Assembly (NCBI RefSeq): GCF_052045245.1
Contig: NZ_JBQEON010000001.1
Coordinates: 186,001-250,000 of the forward strand
Source of the DNA: Burkholderia sp052045245
Lineage (GTDB): Bacteria; Pseudomonadota; Gammaproteobacteria; Burkholderiales; Burkholderiaceae
Reading direction: 5' to 3'
Length of the DNA: 64,000 nucleotides
Shown: piece by piece, positions 26,801-35,836 of the stretch
Layout of the letters: the number at the start of each line of letters is the position of its first letter
How positions within the stretch are numbered: the stretch's first letter is position 1
Position numbers and translations under genes: made by a program
Notes under the pieces: model-generated
Seen by the model: the letters and a program-made list of their open reading frames with translations, nothing else
What the model was told of the DNA's origin: nothing
Databases searched by the model: none

Positions 26801-29800
26801 TGCTTTCGCAACTACAACATCAGTTTTGTAACCGGTCCAGACCTTGCCCGTCTCGATTTCCAGATGAGCGAGGCTCGCAATAACCTGCTCGATTTTCCGC
26901 AGCTCACGCATCCGCTGCAGGTCATCTTGAGCAGCATCGCCGCATTGCCCTCGGCTGACTGGGTCAAGGCCCACGTCATCCCAGTTCGAGCGTTCACGAG
27001 CACGCTCGAGGGCCGTCTGGAATGACAGGAGCGCACAAACTACATCAAGGTCTGTTTTTAGCCCCGTCCATACGCTCGAAGTGAGCGAGAACAGGTCACC
27101 GTATTCCTTGATTTCGTTATTGAGGGCGTCAATTCGCGCAAGACTCTCGATATCACCATCGATGTTCGGTTCGCCACCACCGTTTCCGCCTGCCAGCTCC
27201 CTGAGCTTCTTCGTCAAGGACCGTTTGCGCATCATGCTCATCGGCCAGCCCGAGTCCTTGAGCTCACGCAGGTCAGACTGCAACTCGGCAATTGTCCTTG
27301 TCTGGATGCCCTCCTTGTATGGAATCGAAAGCTGGCCGAGAACGTCAAGTCGGGTGCGCAGCAGTTCGATACCTTTGGCGAGGCGAGCGCGCAGTGTTTC
27401 GCTCCAAGGCACGGAAAGAGCTGCATGCAATTCCGAATCGCGTTGCAAATGGCTAATGCCTACTCGCAGGTCCTCGAGTGTCTGATTCGAGCAAGGCGTC
27501 GACAACGTGCCGAGCAATTCCCGGTACCGCTGCAACATTGGTGTTGCCTGGCGCAATCCATCCGCAATAGCCTTTGCATCCGGACGTAGCGCAAAACGCC
27601 AGTCGTAACCAGACGCGGACGACAGGACCGCGGCGAGCATCCGCATACCATCGCGTACTCGGGGGTCCAACGGCAGGTCCGGCAGCCCTATAGCCTGGCG
27701 CAGGTCAGCCGCTGCTTTCTCGAAGCGCACCACAACGTCTGGTACCGCGCGGGCAGCGTCGTCCAGCGCGGCCGCCCAGAGAGGCGACCACTCGGTCTGA
27801 GCCACATGTGCCAACGGGGTTGACGTCAACTTCTCTTCACCGAATGCCTTGGCATTGACATCGAGCAGTTCGGCGGTTTCGCGAAGGCCCCGCATCGCTT
27901 CCATGTCATGCGCCTGGGTCGACGACCACGTCAGCCGGAACACTGGCAGGTCATGACCGCCGACGACTCGACCGATTGCCTCATAGACGCTCAGGCCATT
28001 CGAGTGTCGAAGATGGAGTCGTTCAACATATCCATTCAGCTGGGACCTCAGTCCTTCAAGTCGGACCGCTTCTGCGTGCCATTGCTCAGGCGCGAGGACG
28101 GCGGAGGCATCCCATGACGTTTTCAACTGCTCAAGAACATCAGTCTTTCGCGCCTTGCTGGAGTGAAGCTCGAGACAGAAATTTCCAAGGCCGACGTCCG
28201 CGAGGCGCCGGTAGACGACATCCAGCGCGGCCATCTTCTCGGAAACGAACAGAACGCGCTTGCGCTCGGCGAGGCACTGCGCAATGAGATTTGCAATCGT
28301 CTGGCTCTTTCCGGTGCCCGGTGGTCCAATCAGAACAAAATCCTTGCCCTTGCTGCCCGCGACCACGGCGGAAAGCTGCGACGAGTCTGCTGGTAGAGGG
28401 CAGAACGTCTCCTTCACAGGCAGCTCGATATCCAGCCGCCTGACATCAGGGAACTCCACCGTACTTTGATACGAATCGCGCGGAGTATCGATGAGGTGAC
28501 GAACTACCGCGTTCTGTTTGAGCTGCTCGGTACGTTCGGTGAGGTCCCGCCACATCAAGTATTTGGCAAAGGAGAAAGAGGCCAGAACGACTTCTTCCAC
28601 GACCTCCCAGCCCTTGATGTCCTTGATGGCATGGGACACCGTTTTCCAGATTCCGGCAACATCGAGGCCTGAGTCATCCTTGGGCAGCTCGACGTCGTTC
28701 ACACCGAGTTCGAGCTCGAAGTCCTGACGCAGCATTTCAATGAGCGTCGGATTGAATCGGGCCTCTTCGTCGTAAAGCTTCAGACTGAAGCCAGAGCGCG
28801 CACTGCGACGCTCGAGTGTGACAGGTACGAGGATGAGAGGTGCACGATATTTCTTGTCGTCTTTGTCGTCGCGCGTCCACGATAGGAAGCCGAGTGCGAG
28901 GTACAGTGTATTCGAACCACCCTCCTGCAAGGTGGTCCGGGAATTCCGGAACAATTCAGTCAGGCGAGAATCCATCTCGTCCTGCGGCAACCCGATAAAC
29001 ACTTCCTTGCGCGTCAACGCGTCGAGGGCGTGCTGGCGGCGAATGTGTTCGCGCTCGCGCGCCTCGTGGATAGCCTGGCTGCGTGGGTCCGAACCGTCCA
29101 TGAGGTCCGGACGGGTCAGCAGCTTTAGCGCATGACCCTCCGCCAGAACATCCTCAAGCAGTCCTGGCTCAGGCGCGTCGAGCTTCAGGGACTTCTTTCC
29201 CGACTTGAAGCTCAGCAGATTGTTCCTGAGTGACAGGTCGAGGAGCCTTCGCTGCCAGCGTGTAAGACGGTCCTCCGGCCGCTCCTGCCCGTCGTCTGAA
29301 TGCGCGTCTTCAAGCTCCTCCAAAAACTCAGGGGCATCCTCCCACCGCGGAGTCAGGTCCTCGGTCACATCGGTGCCAGCTGTGCCACGAACTACAGCGT
29401 GTTCGCTAGCAAGCGGTTTGATGCGCTGCAGGCGTGCGCGTCGAATATCAATTGCCAGCTCGAACTTCGGCTCTTCGTCTTCGGAGATGTGCTCCTCACC
29501 TTTGGCCGTAGTGAAACTGAAAGTCGGCAGAGGCCTCTGTGCAAGGAGGGTCGACTCGAACAGGACCATCTCTTTGAGCTTCACCCGCTTCCGCAGAGCA
29601 GTGATGTCGTCAATGACAGTGGTCGAGAACTCTTCGGGCTTCAGCCAGACGCCGGGAAAAGCGTGCCCCTGCTGGAAGACGAGAACTGGATTCAGTCCCG
29701 CCTGCTCCAGTGCCGCGCAGACGAACAAAGCCAGGTCGAGACAGGTAGCGAGTCCAGATTCCGCAATCTGGCTGGGCCCGCGCACTTTCTGCCCGTCCCG

Positions 29801-30442
29801 CTCGAAGCTCGCGGGAGGTACGGCATAGTCGAGTCCCATCGCGCCAATTGCATTCCAGATAGCAGAAGCGAGTTCCCATGCGCGCTTTGCACCTTCCTGA
29901 TAGCCATTGATGCCGCCGGGCTTCCCCGCTTTGCGTAGCACCTCCGCAGCCTGCTTGAGCACACGTTCGACTGCCTGCTCGTTCGGCTGAACGAAGGCCG
30001 CAATCATGTCCGGCAACGACGACAGGCCGCCCCACTGATTCCTTGGAAGAAGCTCGACTGTCTGCTCGGAAACTGCAACCTCGGCTGACTCTCGGTTTGG
30101 CGCAGTGAGTGTGAGCGTGACCACCGACTTTTCCGACTCAGTCAGGCGGCCAAGCAGCGGACCGTCGAGAGACAAATCAAGGTCCGTGATACGCAGGGTC
30201 TGCCCCGCCGCCAGATGGTCTAGGTGCCAAGTCTTGGGCTTGAGGAATGGTGGGTTAGAAATCGCGGTGAGCTTCAGGTCCCGGAATGCGTCTTCCGTTT
30301 CGTTAACTATGGAAAGCTCCCGAACCACGGGCACCGCGTTCTGGAAGTCTGCCAGATTGACCCGTCCAGCGACGGTCGCCTGAATCTGGACGCAATAAGT
30401 CTTTGCCGATTCATCCGTCGGCTCGACAACCCCGGTATCCAT
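23846..30442 (-). CDS. Giant SF1 helicase/nuclease (DUF4011, AAA_11/12, MTES_1575-like REase, DUF3320)
   Basis: A 2,198-aa protein. Order: a beta-rich N-terminus; a transglutaminase-like region (Cys near 235 in ATCLDLALFVC, His near 263 in GHAFPG); DUF4011 from about 395 (RLTRWQRRLLDLSLRNNLLSF is its hallmark); Walker A GPPGTGKSQT near 705; a long helical insert; Walker B VVVFDEASQIP near 1556 with GDPKQLPPTSF; motif VI NVAITRARQE near 1797; a PD-(D/E)xK-like nuclease near 1870-1950 (RIDLGVVDP, then VECDG); and a DUF3320 C-terminus. This COG1112 helicase type occurs in phage-defence loci such as Mokosh. The start at 30442 follows GGAG; the upstream extension looks non-coding. Confidence 0.85.
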   Translation of the reverse strand: MDTGVVEPTDESAKTYCVQIQATVAGRVNLADFQNAVPVVRELSIVNETEDAFRDLKLTAISNPPFLKPKTWHLDHLAAGQTLRITDLDLSLDGPLLGRLTESEKSVVTLTLTAPNRESAEVAVSEQTVELLPRNQWGGLSSLPDMIAAFVQPNEQAVERVLKQAAEVLRKAGKPGGINGYQEGAKRAWELASAIWNAIGAMGLDYAVPPASFERDGQKVRGPSQIAESGLATCLDLALFVCAALEQAGLNPVLVFQQGHAFPGVWLKPEEFSTTVIDDITALRKRVKLKEMVLFESTLLAQRPLPTFSFTTAKGEEHISEDEEPKFELAIDIRRARLQRIKPLASEHAVVRGTAGTDVTEDLTPRWEDAPEFLEELEDAHSDDGQERPEDRLTRWQRRLLDLSLRNNLLSFKSGKKSLKLDAPEPGLLEDVLAEGHALKLLTRPDLMDGSDPRSQAIHEAREREHIRRQHALDALTRKEVFIGLPQDEMDSRLTELFRNSRTTLQEGGSNTLYLALGFLSWTRDDKDDKKYRAPLILVPVTLERRSARSGFSLKLYDEEARFNPTLIEMLRQDFELELGVNDVELPKDDSGLDVAGIWKTVSHAIKDIKGWEVVEEVVLASFSFAKYLMWRDLTERTEQLKQNAVVRHLIDTPRDSYQSTVEFPDVRRLDIELPVKETFCPLPADSSQLSAVVAGSKGKDFVLIGPPGTGKSQTIANLIAQCLAERKRVLFVSEKMAALDVVYRRLADVGLGNFCLELHSSKARKTDVLEQLKTSWDASAVLAPEQWHAEAVRLEGLRSQLNGYVERLHLRHSNGLSVYEAIGRVVGGHDLPVFRLTWSSTQAHDMEAMRGLRETAELLDVNAKAFGEEKLTSTPLAHVAQTEWSPLWAAALDDAARAVPDVVVRFEKAAADLRQAIGLPDLPLDPRVRDGMRMLAAVLSSASGYDWRFALRPDAKAIADGLRQATPMLQRYRELLGTLSTPCSNQTLEDLRVGISHLQRDSELHAALSVPWSETLRARLAKGIELLRTRLDVLGQLSIPYKEGIQTRTIAELQSDLRELKDSGWPMSMMRKRSLTKKLRELAGGNGGGEPNIDGDIESLARIDALNNEIKEYGDLFSLTSSVWTGLKTDLDVVCALLSFQTALERARERSNWDDVGLDPVSRGQCGDAAQDDLQRMRELRKIEQVIASLAHLEIETGKVWTGYKTDVVVAKAYVPFQGALSAARAETHWMDDGYTVIESGRAGPTAATDIRNMRELVSLHARIQEFADLSGKTSGLWSGLQTKIDGIEPALKFLESLSAALANLANTPELLAAVKAPVALLLGDSNILLEPSGIVAGTRRTYAEALQSFNEVVAQFATASGLASSEHATLHSLLPGQVAERARQVVQNANRLKLWCAWRKVRQHALSLGLAPLVSGIEDGNIQRGQVKAVFETNYCRWWLNAVVDGDEVLRNFVSAEHEKRIQDFRELDEQFVALTRAWVRAQLSSGLPSPARVALGSEWGLLRYEMQKKTRHLPLRELMSKASGAILRLTPCLLMSPLSIAQYLPAETSDFDVVVFDEASQIPVWDAIGAMARARQVIMVGDPKQLPPTSFFDRAESDVDDTDVEAELESILEECIGANLPTMKLSWHYRSRHESLIAFSNYRYYSGDLVTFPSPVTNDRAVSFNLVPDGKYERGGARTNKPEAKALVADLVGRLKSPGFIDSRMTVGVVTFNTEQQRLIEDLLDEERRRDPSIEPHFAESALEPVFVKNLESVQGDERDIMYFSITYGPGIDGTMPMNFGPMNQQGGERRLNVAITRARQELRVFGSFKPEKMDLSRTQALGVRDLKHFLEFAERGARALGEAVAGSIGDFDSPFEKAVCVALAERGWTVHPQVGVSAFRIDLGVVDPDAPGRYLAGVECDGATYHRSATARDRDKLREQVLRGLGWEIVRIWSTDWWVDMPGTLEKVDSQLRALLAVRREAEAAEMQSAAAIADEVLAAAKSGSGSGFSNANSVEDVAPKVVSKAAVSEDEAPVMYARAASTPISVEREEAIFVEVDLTISDHERDPELFFAHSYDERLLAMITAVVNVEGPVRDEVLARRIARAHGWSRTGSRILSRVVDLASKHFDAETEDVGLFIWPKTVKASLAFRSPLPGATRPVDEVSIAELRTLATKLQAEGHDEESGLNAMSRELGLLRLRGASRERLEQAWRCE

Positions 30443-30598
30443 CAATGGTCTCCAACTACAACTAGCTATTCGTCTAGACGTGTTGCCACGAACGCTCGCT
30501 TCCTCCGGAAACATCCGTGCCAACCGTACTTTCTAATCCCCGTTCAAGCGGTACAGAAGCTTCCACTTGGCGAACCCCACCAGCGCGTCGAACAACAG

Positions 30599-30727
30599 TC
30601 AGACCTCGGATGCGAACGGCAGTGGGAAAATTAGGATACCAGCGGCAAGATGTATTACAAGGACAATAAATGTCACCAGAATGCTGAAAGCAATAAAGTC
30701 GGTGTCGGGCTTATCTGATGGCTGCAC
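30599..30727 (-). CDS. Possible 42-aa membrane peptide
   Basis: A GTG-started frame encodes DKPDTDFIAFSILVTF, then IVLVIHLAAGILIFPLP: one strong hydrophobic segment, then FASEV and stop. After the TGA the same frame continues for 21 codons (ending YRLNGD), as if a 64-aa protein had gained a stop. No Shine-Dalgarno is obvious, so it may be a pseudogene or chance. It lies about 160 nt upstream of the giant helicase start on the same strand. Confidence 0.25.
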   Translation of the reverse strand: MQPSDKPDTDFIAFSILVTFIVLVIHLAAGILIFPLPFASEV

Positions 30728-31684
30728 GGAGCGGTGTTGGTTCAGCCGCCTTGCGTTGCTTCATCGCTAACCTAGTCCCTGACCTTGTCCGTGTTTCTCC
30801 GAAGCAGGCAATTATTACTAGGGATATTTGGCTATTGACTCATCACAATGTACGACGGTCGCCAGTCTTGCTCGCAGCGATGGAATTCCTCCCCGAGCTT
30901 GCAAAACACCCGCCATCTAGGTTACAAAACGTTGCAGCATCAACTTGAGGCGAGGGCCTCTTGATTAATTTTGCTGTACTGGTGTAACCACACCTTGTCG
31001 ACAGATGGTAATGAAACGGCAGCCATAAAAATCCTTGCGCATAAGGCTCAGCCCTGAGCATTCCCGTGGGTCTGGGCTCCGGGTGGTAAGGCTGAGCCCA
31101 GCCCTCCCTATGGCAATTGCCTGGGAAAGCCTTCCACTCAGCCTCCCCACCCGGATTCCCCGGTTTGGAGCCGCCTCGCCCGCCAGCCTCTACGCGCCCT
31201 CCGGGACGCTAGCTTCGCCATCCCGTTGCCGATATCTCAGACGCTATCCCCCCTAGTTTCGGCTATCCCCTGCACGCTAGTGGTAGATTCAGCCCCCGTC
31301 CATGCAAGCGGCCACTCACCGAAGCCCGTCAGTTGGACGGGGCGGCCCTAACGTCGGGCGGCTTCGTACTCGGCCGACGCGTGGCATGACCGTATAACGC
31401 AATTTGAAGGGCATGACGGTGCTCGAATGCTTCCTTGAATCACTGCGGGAATCCCGACAATGGGAAATTCTTGAAAGCGGACTCTGGATTTACTAGGTTG
31501 AATGCTGGCGCAACGCCAGCCTGAGTAGGTCGCACTTGACGACGCCGTGGCCCATCGGACCAGGGCCTCCTCGCCTTTTTGTGAGAGGGTACGAGGCGAG
31601 GGCGTCATGCGACAAGCAAAGTGGCTTCGAGGGGCGAATCCGCACGGATGCGCTACGGGCGCTCGAATTTCGAAAAAGCCGACC
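30728..31684. other. Non-coding stretch in the transposon with several hairpins
   Basis: About 960 nt without a credible gene, in a region otherwise packed with cargo. It holds CTGGGCTC/GAGCCCAG (31072-31079, 31094-31101), GCTGGCG/CGCCAGC with a 3-nt loop (31504-31520) and the palindrome CCTCGCC/GGCGAGG (31569-31575, 31595-31601). The last resembles a REP-like unit. Short open frames (up to 86 codons) look like remnants or chance. Confidence 0.4.
31569..31601. repeat. REP-like palindrome
   Basis: CCTCGCC and GGCGAGG enclose 19 nt containing TTTTTGTGAGAGGG. The sequence style is that of intergenic palindromic repeats. No second copy is seen in this window. Confidence 0.35.
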
Positions 31685-31945
31685 CTATTTAATCCGGACA
31701 GACTTCACGTCCATTGCGGCCAAGCAGGCCAGCAAGAACGCCGACGAGAATCGCTTCCGGTTGACCTTTCGGTTTATCTGGTCCGGCGACTCATCAATTC
31801 CGAGTCTCTCCAGTCGCTTCGAAAGCTCCTTGTAACTCAAGAGCTGACGCGCCATCTCCTCCACTATCAGCTCCTTCGCCGCCTCTTCCCACGAGCCGTA
31901 CGGCTCCGCTGGCGACGATGCCCTTTCGAGCGGCGTCTCGCTCAT
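31685..31945 (-). CDS. DUF6471 family protein, divergent from the transposition genes
   Basis: A small helical protein of 86 aa with VEEMARQLLSYKELSKRL, then GIDESPDQINRKVNRKRF, then SSAFLLACLAAM, matching DUF6471. The pattern resembles a short helix-turn-helix or repressor-like fold, so DNA binding is plausible. It is divergent from tnsAB with about 135 nt between starts. I infer a regulator of transposition genes, not an enzyme. ATG 31945 (MSETPLER) or 31957 could be the start; there is no strong Shine-Dalgarno to decide. Confidence 0.75.
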   Translation of the reverse strand: MSETPLERASSPAEPYGSWEEAAKELIVEEMARQLLSYKELSKRLERLGIDESPDQINRKVNRKRFSSAFLLACLAAMDVKSVRIK

Positions 31946-32081
31946 CCTTGCACCCATAGCCGGATTTGGCCCCTGATTTTTGAGGAAAGCACGATTCTGG
32001 CACAAACAAATCGGTCATATACGACCGACCCAGCGCCAGCGTCCCTACACGTCCTTTGTAGGCATTTTTTGTGAGGACGTA

Positions 32082-34790
32082 ATGCTTAACAAGGCACAAC
32101 TGGTCGACCTGTTCGACCATCTGGGCACGCCACCTACGGGCCGCAAGCTGGTCCAGGAAGCTCGCGTCCACGCGCCAGTACGCAAGGTGGCATCCCGGGG
32201 AGGCAATGTCATTACCTACGTGGCAAGCAGGAAGATGGCGCGCGAAATCGCCACGGAGAGCTACGGCATCGAGTTCGCTGCAGCTATCGGATTCGAATAC
32301 GACGAACGTGTTCTGGAGTTCTATCCGCAGCCGTGCAAGTTGCAATTCAGTCTGGTCGATGGCGCCACCGGTGAAATCCGAGCGATTCATCACACCCCGG
32401 ACTTTCTCGCGATTTGCCAGGACGGCATCACACTTGAGGAGTGGAAGTCTGAGACGAAGCTGACCCACTTGGCCGAGAAGTACCCCTACCGCTACCAGCG
32501 GGACGCCGACGGAAACTGGTACTCGCCACAAATCGAGGAACAACTCGCCAAACTCGGCATTCGCTACCGGATTCGCAGCGATGCTGCCATTCCCCGGCGC
32601 CGAATCGAAAATCTGCAACATCTCGCGGACTACCATCTCCCCACTGCCGCCCCGTGCCCCGCGGACGTTCTCGCTCGTCTCGAAGCAGGCCTGAAGGAGC
32701 AAGGTGCACTCCACTTTTGTGAACTACTCCAGCCGCCGTATTCATTTAGCGCCGACCAGGTGCACAAGGCCATCGCAGACCATCTCGTTGTCACCGACCT
32801 CGACCGGGAGTCCTTGCGCAATCCTCGACGTTTCCGAATCTACCGGGACGAGATGCTGCGCGAGTTTCTGTATGCGGAGGCACATCGAGCAACGCCGCCA
32901 GGTTACGAACACTTCGCGCTCCACATCGCCGTCGGCACCAGGTTCGAGTTCGAAGGTCAGGAACTGACCATCACACTGGTCGGCGAAAAGAGCGTGGTCT
33001 GCAACAGGCAGGACCATACGACCATGGAGCTTCAGCGTGACTGGTTCCTTGCGGCTCACGACGAAAATCGCATCCGGGTCCTCGAGGCGGCACCGCCTGC
33101 CGACCTCGGTCTGAGCCAATATACCGAAGAAGAGTACGCGGAAGCACTTCGGCGCCAGACGCTACTCCAGTCGGAATCGGCAACGGCGACGGTTTCCGCG
33201 CGCACGTTGCGTCGCTGGAACGCCCGTAAGGCCATCGCACGAGCCAATGGAGACCATGAGATTCTCGCCCTAGTGCCGCACATCAGCGCACGCGGAAATC
33301 ACACTGCCCGTCTGAGTGACGAGCAGTTCGACCTGATGGACCGCGTCATCGATGAAGAATGGCGAAACAGCAAGGCGATTAACTACAAGACCTGTCATCG
33401 GCATCTTGTGGTGGTGTGCTCGCAGGAAAACGTGCCGGCGCCGTCATACCCGACTTTGATTAAGCACATCAAGTCACAGGCAACCAACCGCGACATACGG
33501 ACCCGTGAAGGTAAACGCATCGCATACCAGAAGGATGCGTTCGTAGACGTTCTGCACTACCACACGCCGATACATGGCAGCCGCCCGTTCCAGTATGTAC
33601 ATATCGACCATACGGAACTGGACATCGAACTCATCTCCAGCCGCACTGGCAAGAATCTCGGCAGGCCGTGGTTGTCGCTCGCCGTGGACGCATATACACG
33701 GCGCATTGTCGGCATGTTCTTGACGTATGACCCTCCGTCGTACCACTCAGTCATGATGGCGGTTCGCGACATGGTGCGCCGCTTTCATCGGTTACCCGAA
33801 ATTGTCGTCGTCGATAACGGCAGCGACTTCAGGTCCAATGCATTCAAGTCCTTTCTCAAGGCAATGGGTTGCCACCTGCGTTTTCGACCATCCGGCAACC
33901 CGCGTCACGGTGCGGTACTCGAGCGCATGTTCGGCCATCTGAACGTTAATTACATACACGGTCTCGCGGGCAATACGAAGGCCACCAAGCACGTCCGGAT
34001 GGTCTCCGGTTCGCATCTGCCCAAGAACCTCGCCGAGTGGACGCTCGAGCCGCTCTATTACGGAGTCGAATACTGGGCCACGGAGTTCTACGACCAGGAG
34101 CCGCATCCCGTTCTGGGCGAGTCCCCCCGCGAAGCATTTCTGCGCGGCTTGCGCGAAAGCGGCTCGCGGGAGCACCGGCACATCCAGTTCAACCGGGACT
34201 TCCTGGTTGCCACGTGCCCTCCGGTCGACCGGGAAGGCATCCGGCAGGTTCATCCGCAGCGCGGCGTAAAAGTGAACGAGAGGCTCTACCACAACCCCGC
34301 ATTCCGGTCCTACGAGGTCGCGGGTCGGCGTCTTCCTGTCAGGTATGACCCGTGGGACGCATCGTCCGTCTATGTACGCGTAAAGGACCAATGGATTCAG
34401 GCTGTCTGCCCGAGTTTGAGTGGCCTTGGTCAGCTAACCGAAAACGAACGCAAAGCGCTGACGCAGGAATACAACCGACGCTTCCGTGCATCAGTCAATA
34501 ACGAGATGGATGCGCAGCGGCTCAAGGAGTTCATGCGCACCTTCACGCCAGAGGGCGCGTTGGCCGTTGCCTTCGAGCGCCAGGCCGAAAACAAGTCGCT
34601 TTACAACAGTTTGCAGTTCGCGAGCATCGCGCCCGTCGCGCCGCGGCATCAACAACGCCTCACCGAGGAAACATCCAGCGCTGCCGAATCGCCGGCAGAA
34701 ACAAGGTCAAGAAGTACTGCTACCAATCTATTCCCATCGCTTCCTGAGGCGGTAGCGTGGGACGACATTCCCGACCTTGACACGTTTTGA
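32082..34790 (+). CDS. tnsAB: TnsA-TnsB fusion transposase
   Basis: A 902-aa protein. The N-terminus is a TnsA-like endonuclease with candidate catalytic Glu64 (GIEFAAA), Asp107 (HHTPDF) and Lys122 (EEWKSE), followed by a helical DNA-binding region. From about residue 500 it is an rve/Mu-type DDE transposase: Asp509 (HIDHTELD), Asp578 (VVVDNGSD) and Glu614 (GAVLERMFG), exactly 35 residues between the last two. TnsA cuts the 5' ends and TnsB the 3' ends, so this enzyme should cut and paste. Start 32082 has GAGGAC 8 nt upstream. First gene of the tnsAB-tnsC-tniQ operon; 8 nt separate it from the next. Confidence 0.92.
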   Translation: MLNKAQLVDLFDHLGTPPTGRKLVQEARVHAPVRKVASRGGNVITYVASRKMAREIATESYGIEFAAAIGFEYDERVLEFYPQPCKLQFSLVDGATGEIRAIHHTPDFLAICQDGITLEEWKSETKLTHLAEKYPYRYQRDADGNWYSPQIEEQLAKLGIRYRIRSDAAIPRRRIENLQHLADYHLPTAAPCPADVLARLEAGLKEQGALHFCELLQPPYSFSADQVHKAIADHLVVTDLDRESLRNPRRFRIYRDEMLREFLYAEAHRATPPGYEHFALHIAVGTRFEFEGQELTITLVGEKSVVCNRQDHTTMELQRDWFLAAHDENRIRVLEAAPPADLGLSQYTEEEYAEALRRQTLLQSESATATVSARTLRRWNARKAIARANGDHEILALVPHISARGNHTARLSDEQFDLMDRVIDEEWRNSKAINYKTCHRHLVVVCSQENVPAPSYPTLIKHIKSQATNRDIRTREGKRIAYQKDAFVDVLHYHTPIHGSRPFQYVHIDHTELDIELISSRTGKNLGRPWLSLAVDAYTRRIVGMFLTYDPPSYHSVMMAVRDMVRRFHRLPEIVVVDNGSDFRSNAFKSFLKAMGCHLRFRPSGNPRHGAVLERMFGHLNVNYIHGLAGNTKATKHVRMVSGSHLPKNLAEWTLEPLYYGVEYWATEFYDQEPHPVLGESPREAFLRGLRESGSREHRHIQFNRDFLVATCPPVDREGIRQVHPQRGVKVNERLYHNPAFRSYEVAGRRLPVRYDPWDASSVYVRVKDQWIQAVCPSLSGLGQLTENERKALTQEYNRRFRASVNNEMDAQRLKEFMRTFTPEGALAVAFERQAENKSLYNSLQFASIAPVAPRHQQRLTEETSSAAESPAETRSRSTATNLFPSLPEAVAWDDIPDLDTF

Positions 34791-34798
34791 GGTGATTC

Positions 34799-35836
34799 AT
34801 GAAACAACACCCCGCACCACTTTCGCCGATTCCGAATTCGGCGAGCATGCTGCTCAGCAAGCGCATCAGACACCCGCGCATCGCGCAGGTCATGTCTGAA
34901 CTAGAAACCTTGATTTACCCCGGCAGCCAGGACAGCACGCTCCTCGTTTGCGGCCCGACTGGCGCTGGCAAGACCACGCTGGCCAGATACATGGTCGAGT
35001 CGGCAGTTGAGCGCGCCTCCGCCGCAATGGAAGCCGACGCCGGAACGATTCCGGCCATCTTCGTCGAGGCACCTGCCTCTGGTGAGAACGAGTTCTCGTG
35101 GAGACTTTTCTATCGGCAGATTCTCGCTCAGCTTGGCGACGACCTCGACTCGCCGAAAGCGGCCTACGGTATCGACCAGCAGTCTGGACGCATGGTCCGG
35201 CCACGCGGTGCCAGTGGCAACAGCCTCGCGGCGCTGAGAACGGCCGTCGAACGTGGGCTGCGCGAGCGGCAAGTCCAGTTCCTCGTCATTGACGAAGCCG
35301 CTCACATCATTCACCAGACGCGCGGCAGTTCCAAGCTGGAAATTCAGCTTGATACGCTGAAGTCATTGGTAAATCAGTGCGGCACGCAGATGGTGTTGGT
35401 CGGCTCCTACGACCTGTACCGGCTCATGTCGTTGTCCGGCCAACTCGCCCGACGCTCGCATGTCCTGCATTTCGAACGCTATCGGCAGGACCGTCCCGAG
35501 GATGTTCGAGCGTTCATCGCCTGCATCCAGGCATTCGAAAAGATGCTTCCTGAACTCTGGGGCGGCGAACTGACACGTTACGCAGAAGCGCTCCTCGAGA
35601 ACACGCTGGGCTGCATCGGTACGTTGAGCAGCGTGCTCACTCGAGCAGCCAGGCTGGCCGAAGCCGACGGGCGTTGGTCAGAGGACGCGCTACGGCGAGC
35701 GCTGCTCACCGAAGCACAGCGCGACCGGATATTGACCGAAATCCTCGACGGCGAGGAGGCCATCAATCCCGGCCTCACCCGCATCATGCGTAGGCCGCAG
35801 CGTCAGGCATCAGCTGGCAGAAGGAGTGCCGCATGA
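34799..35836 (+). CDS. tnsC: TnsC/TniB-like AAA+ transposition regulator
   Basis: A 345-aa AAA+ ATPase. Walker A is GPTGAGKT (residues 52-59), Walker B FLVIDEAAH (Asp near 165), and a sensor-like LVGSYDLYRL follows. It lies between TnsB and TniQ genes as in all Tn7-like and Tn5053-like elements. Such proteins polymerise on DNA with ATP, link the target selector (TniQ) to the transposase and give target immunity. The stop overlaps the tniQ start (ATGA). The C-terminus (QRQASAGRRSAA) is a basic tail. Confidence 0.93.
   Translation: MKQHPAPLSPIPNSASMLLSKRIRHPRIAQVMSELETLIYPGSQDSTLLVCGPTGAGKTTLARYMVESAVERASAAMEADAGTIPAIFVEAPASGENEFSWRLFYRQILAQLGDDLDSPKAAYGIDQQSGRMVRPRGASGNSLAALRTAVERGLRERQVQFLVIDEAAHIIHQTRGSSKLEIQLDTLKSLVNQCGTQMVLVGSYDLYRLMSLSGQLARRSHVLHFERYRQDRPEDVRAFIACIQAFEKMLPELWGGELTRYAEALLENTLGCIGTLSSVLTRAARLAEADGRWSEDALRRALLTEAQRDRILTEILDGEEAINPGLTRIMRRPQRQASAGRRSAA

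Noticed and set aside
30567..30770. 67-codon + frame upstream of the helicase gene
   Set aside because: The reverse strand contains a membrane-segment-like frame with clearer structure; neither is secure.
31547..32074. 175-codon + frame opposite the DUF6471 gene
   Set aside because: Overlaps a recognised gene and a REP-like palindrome; the encoded peptide has no family pattern.
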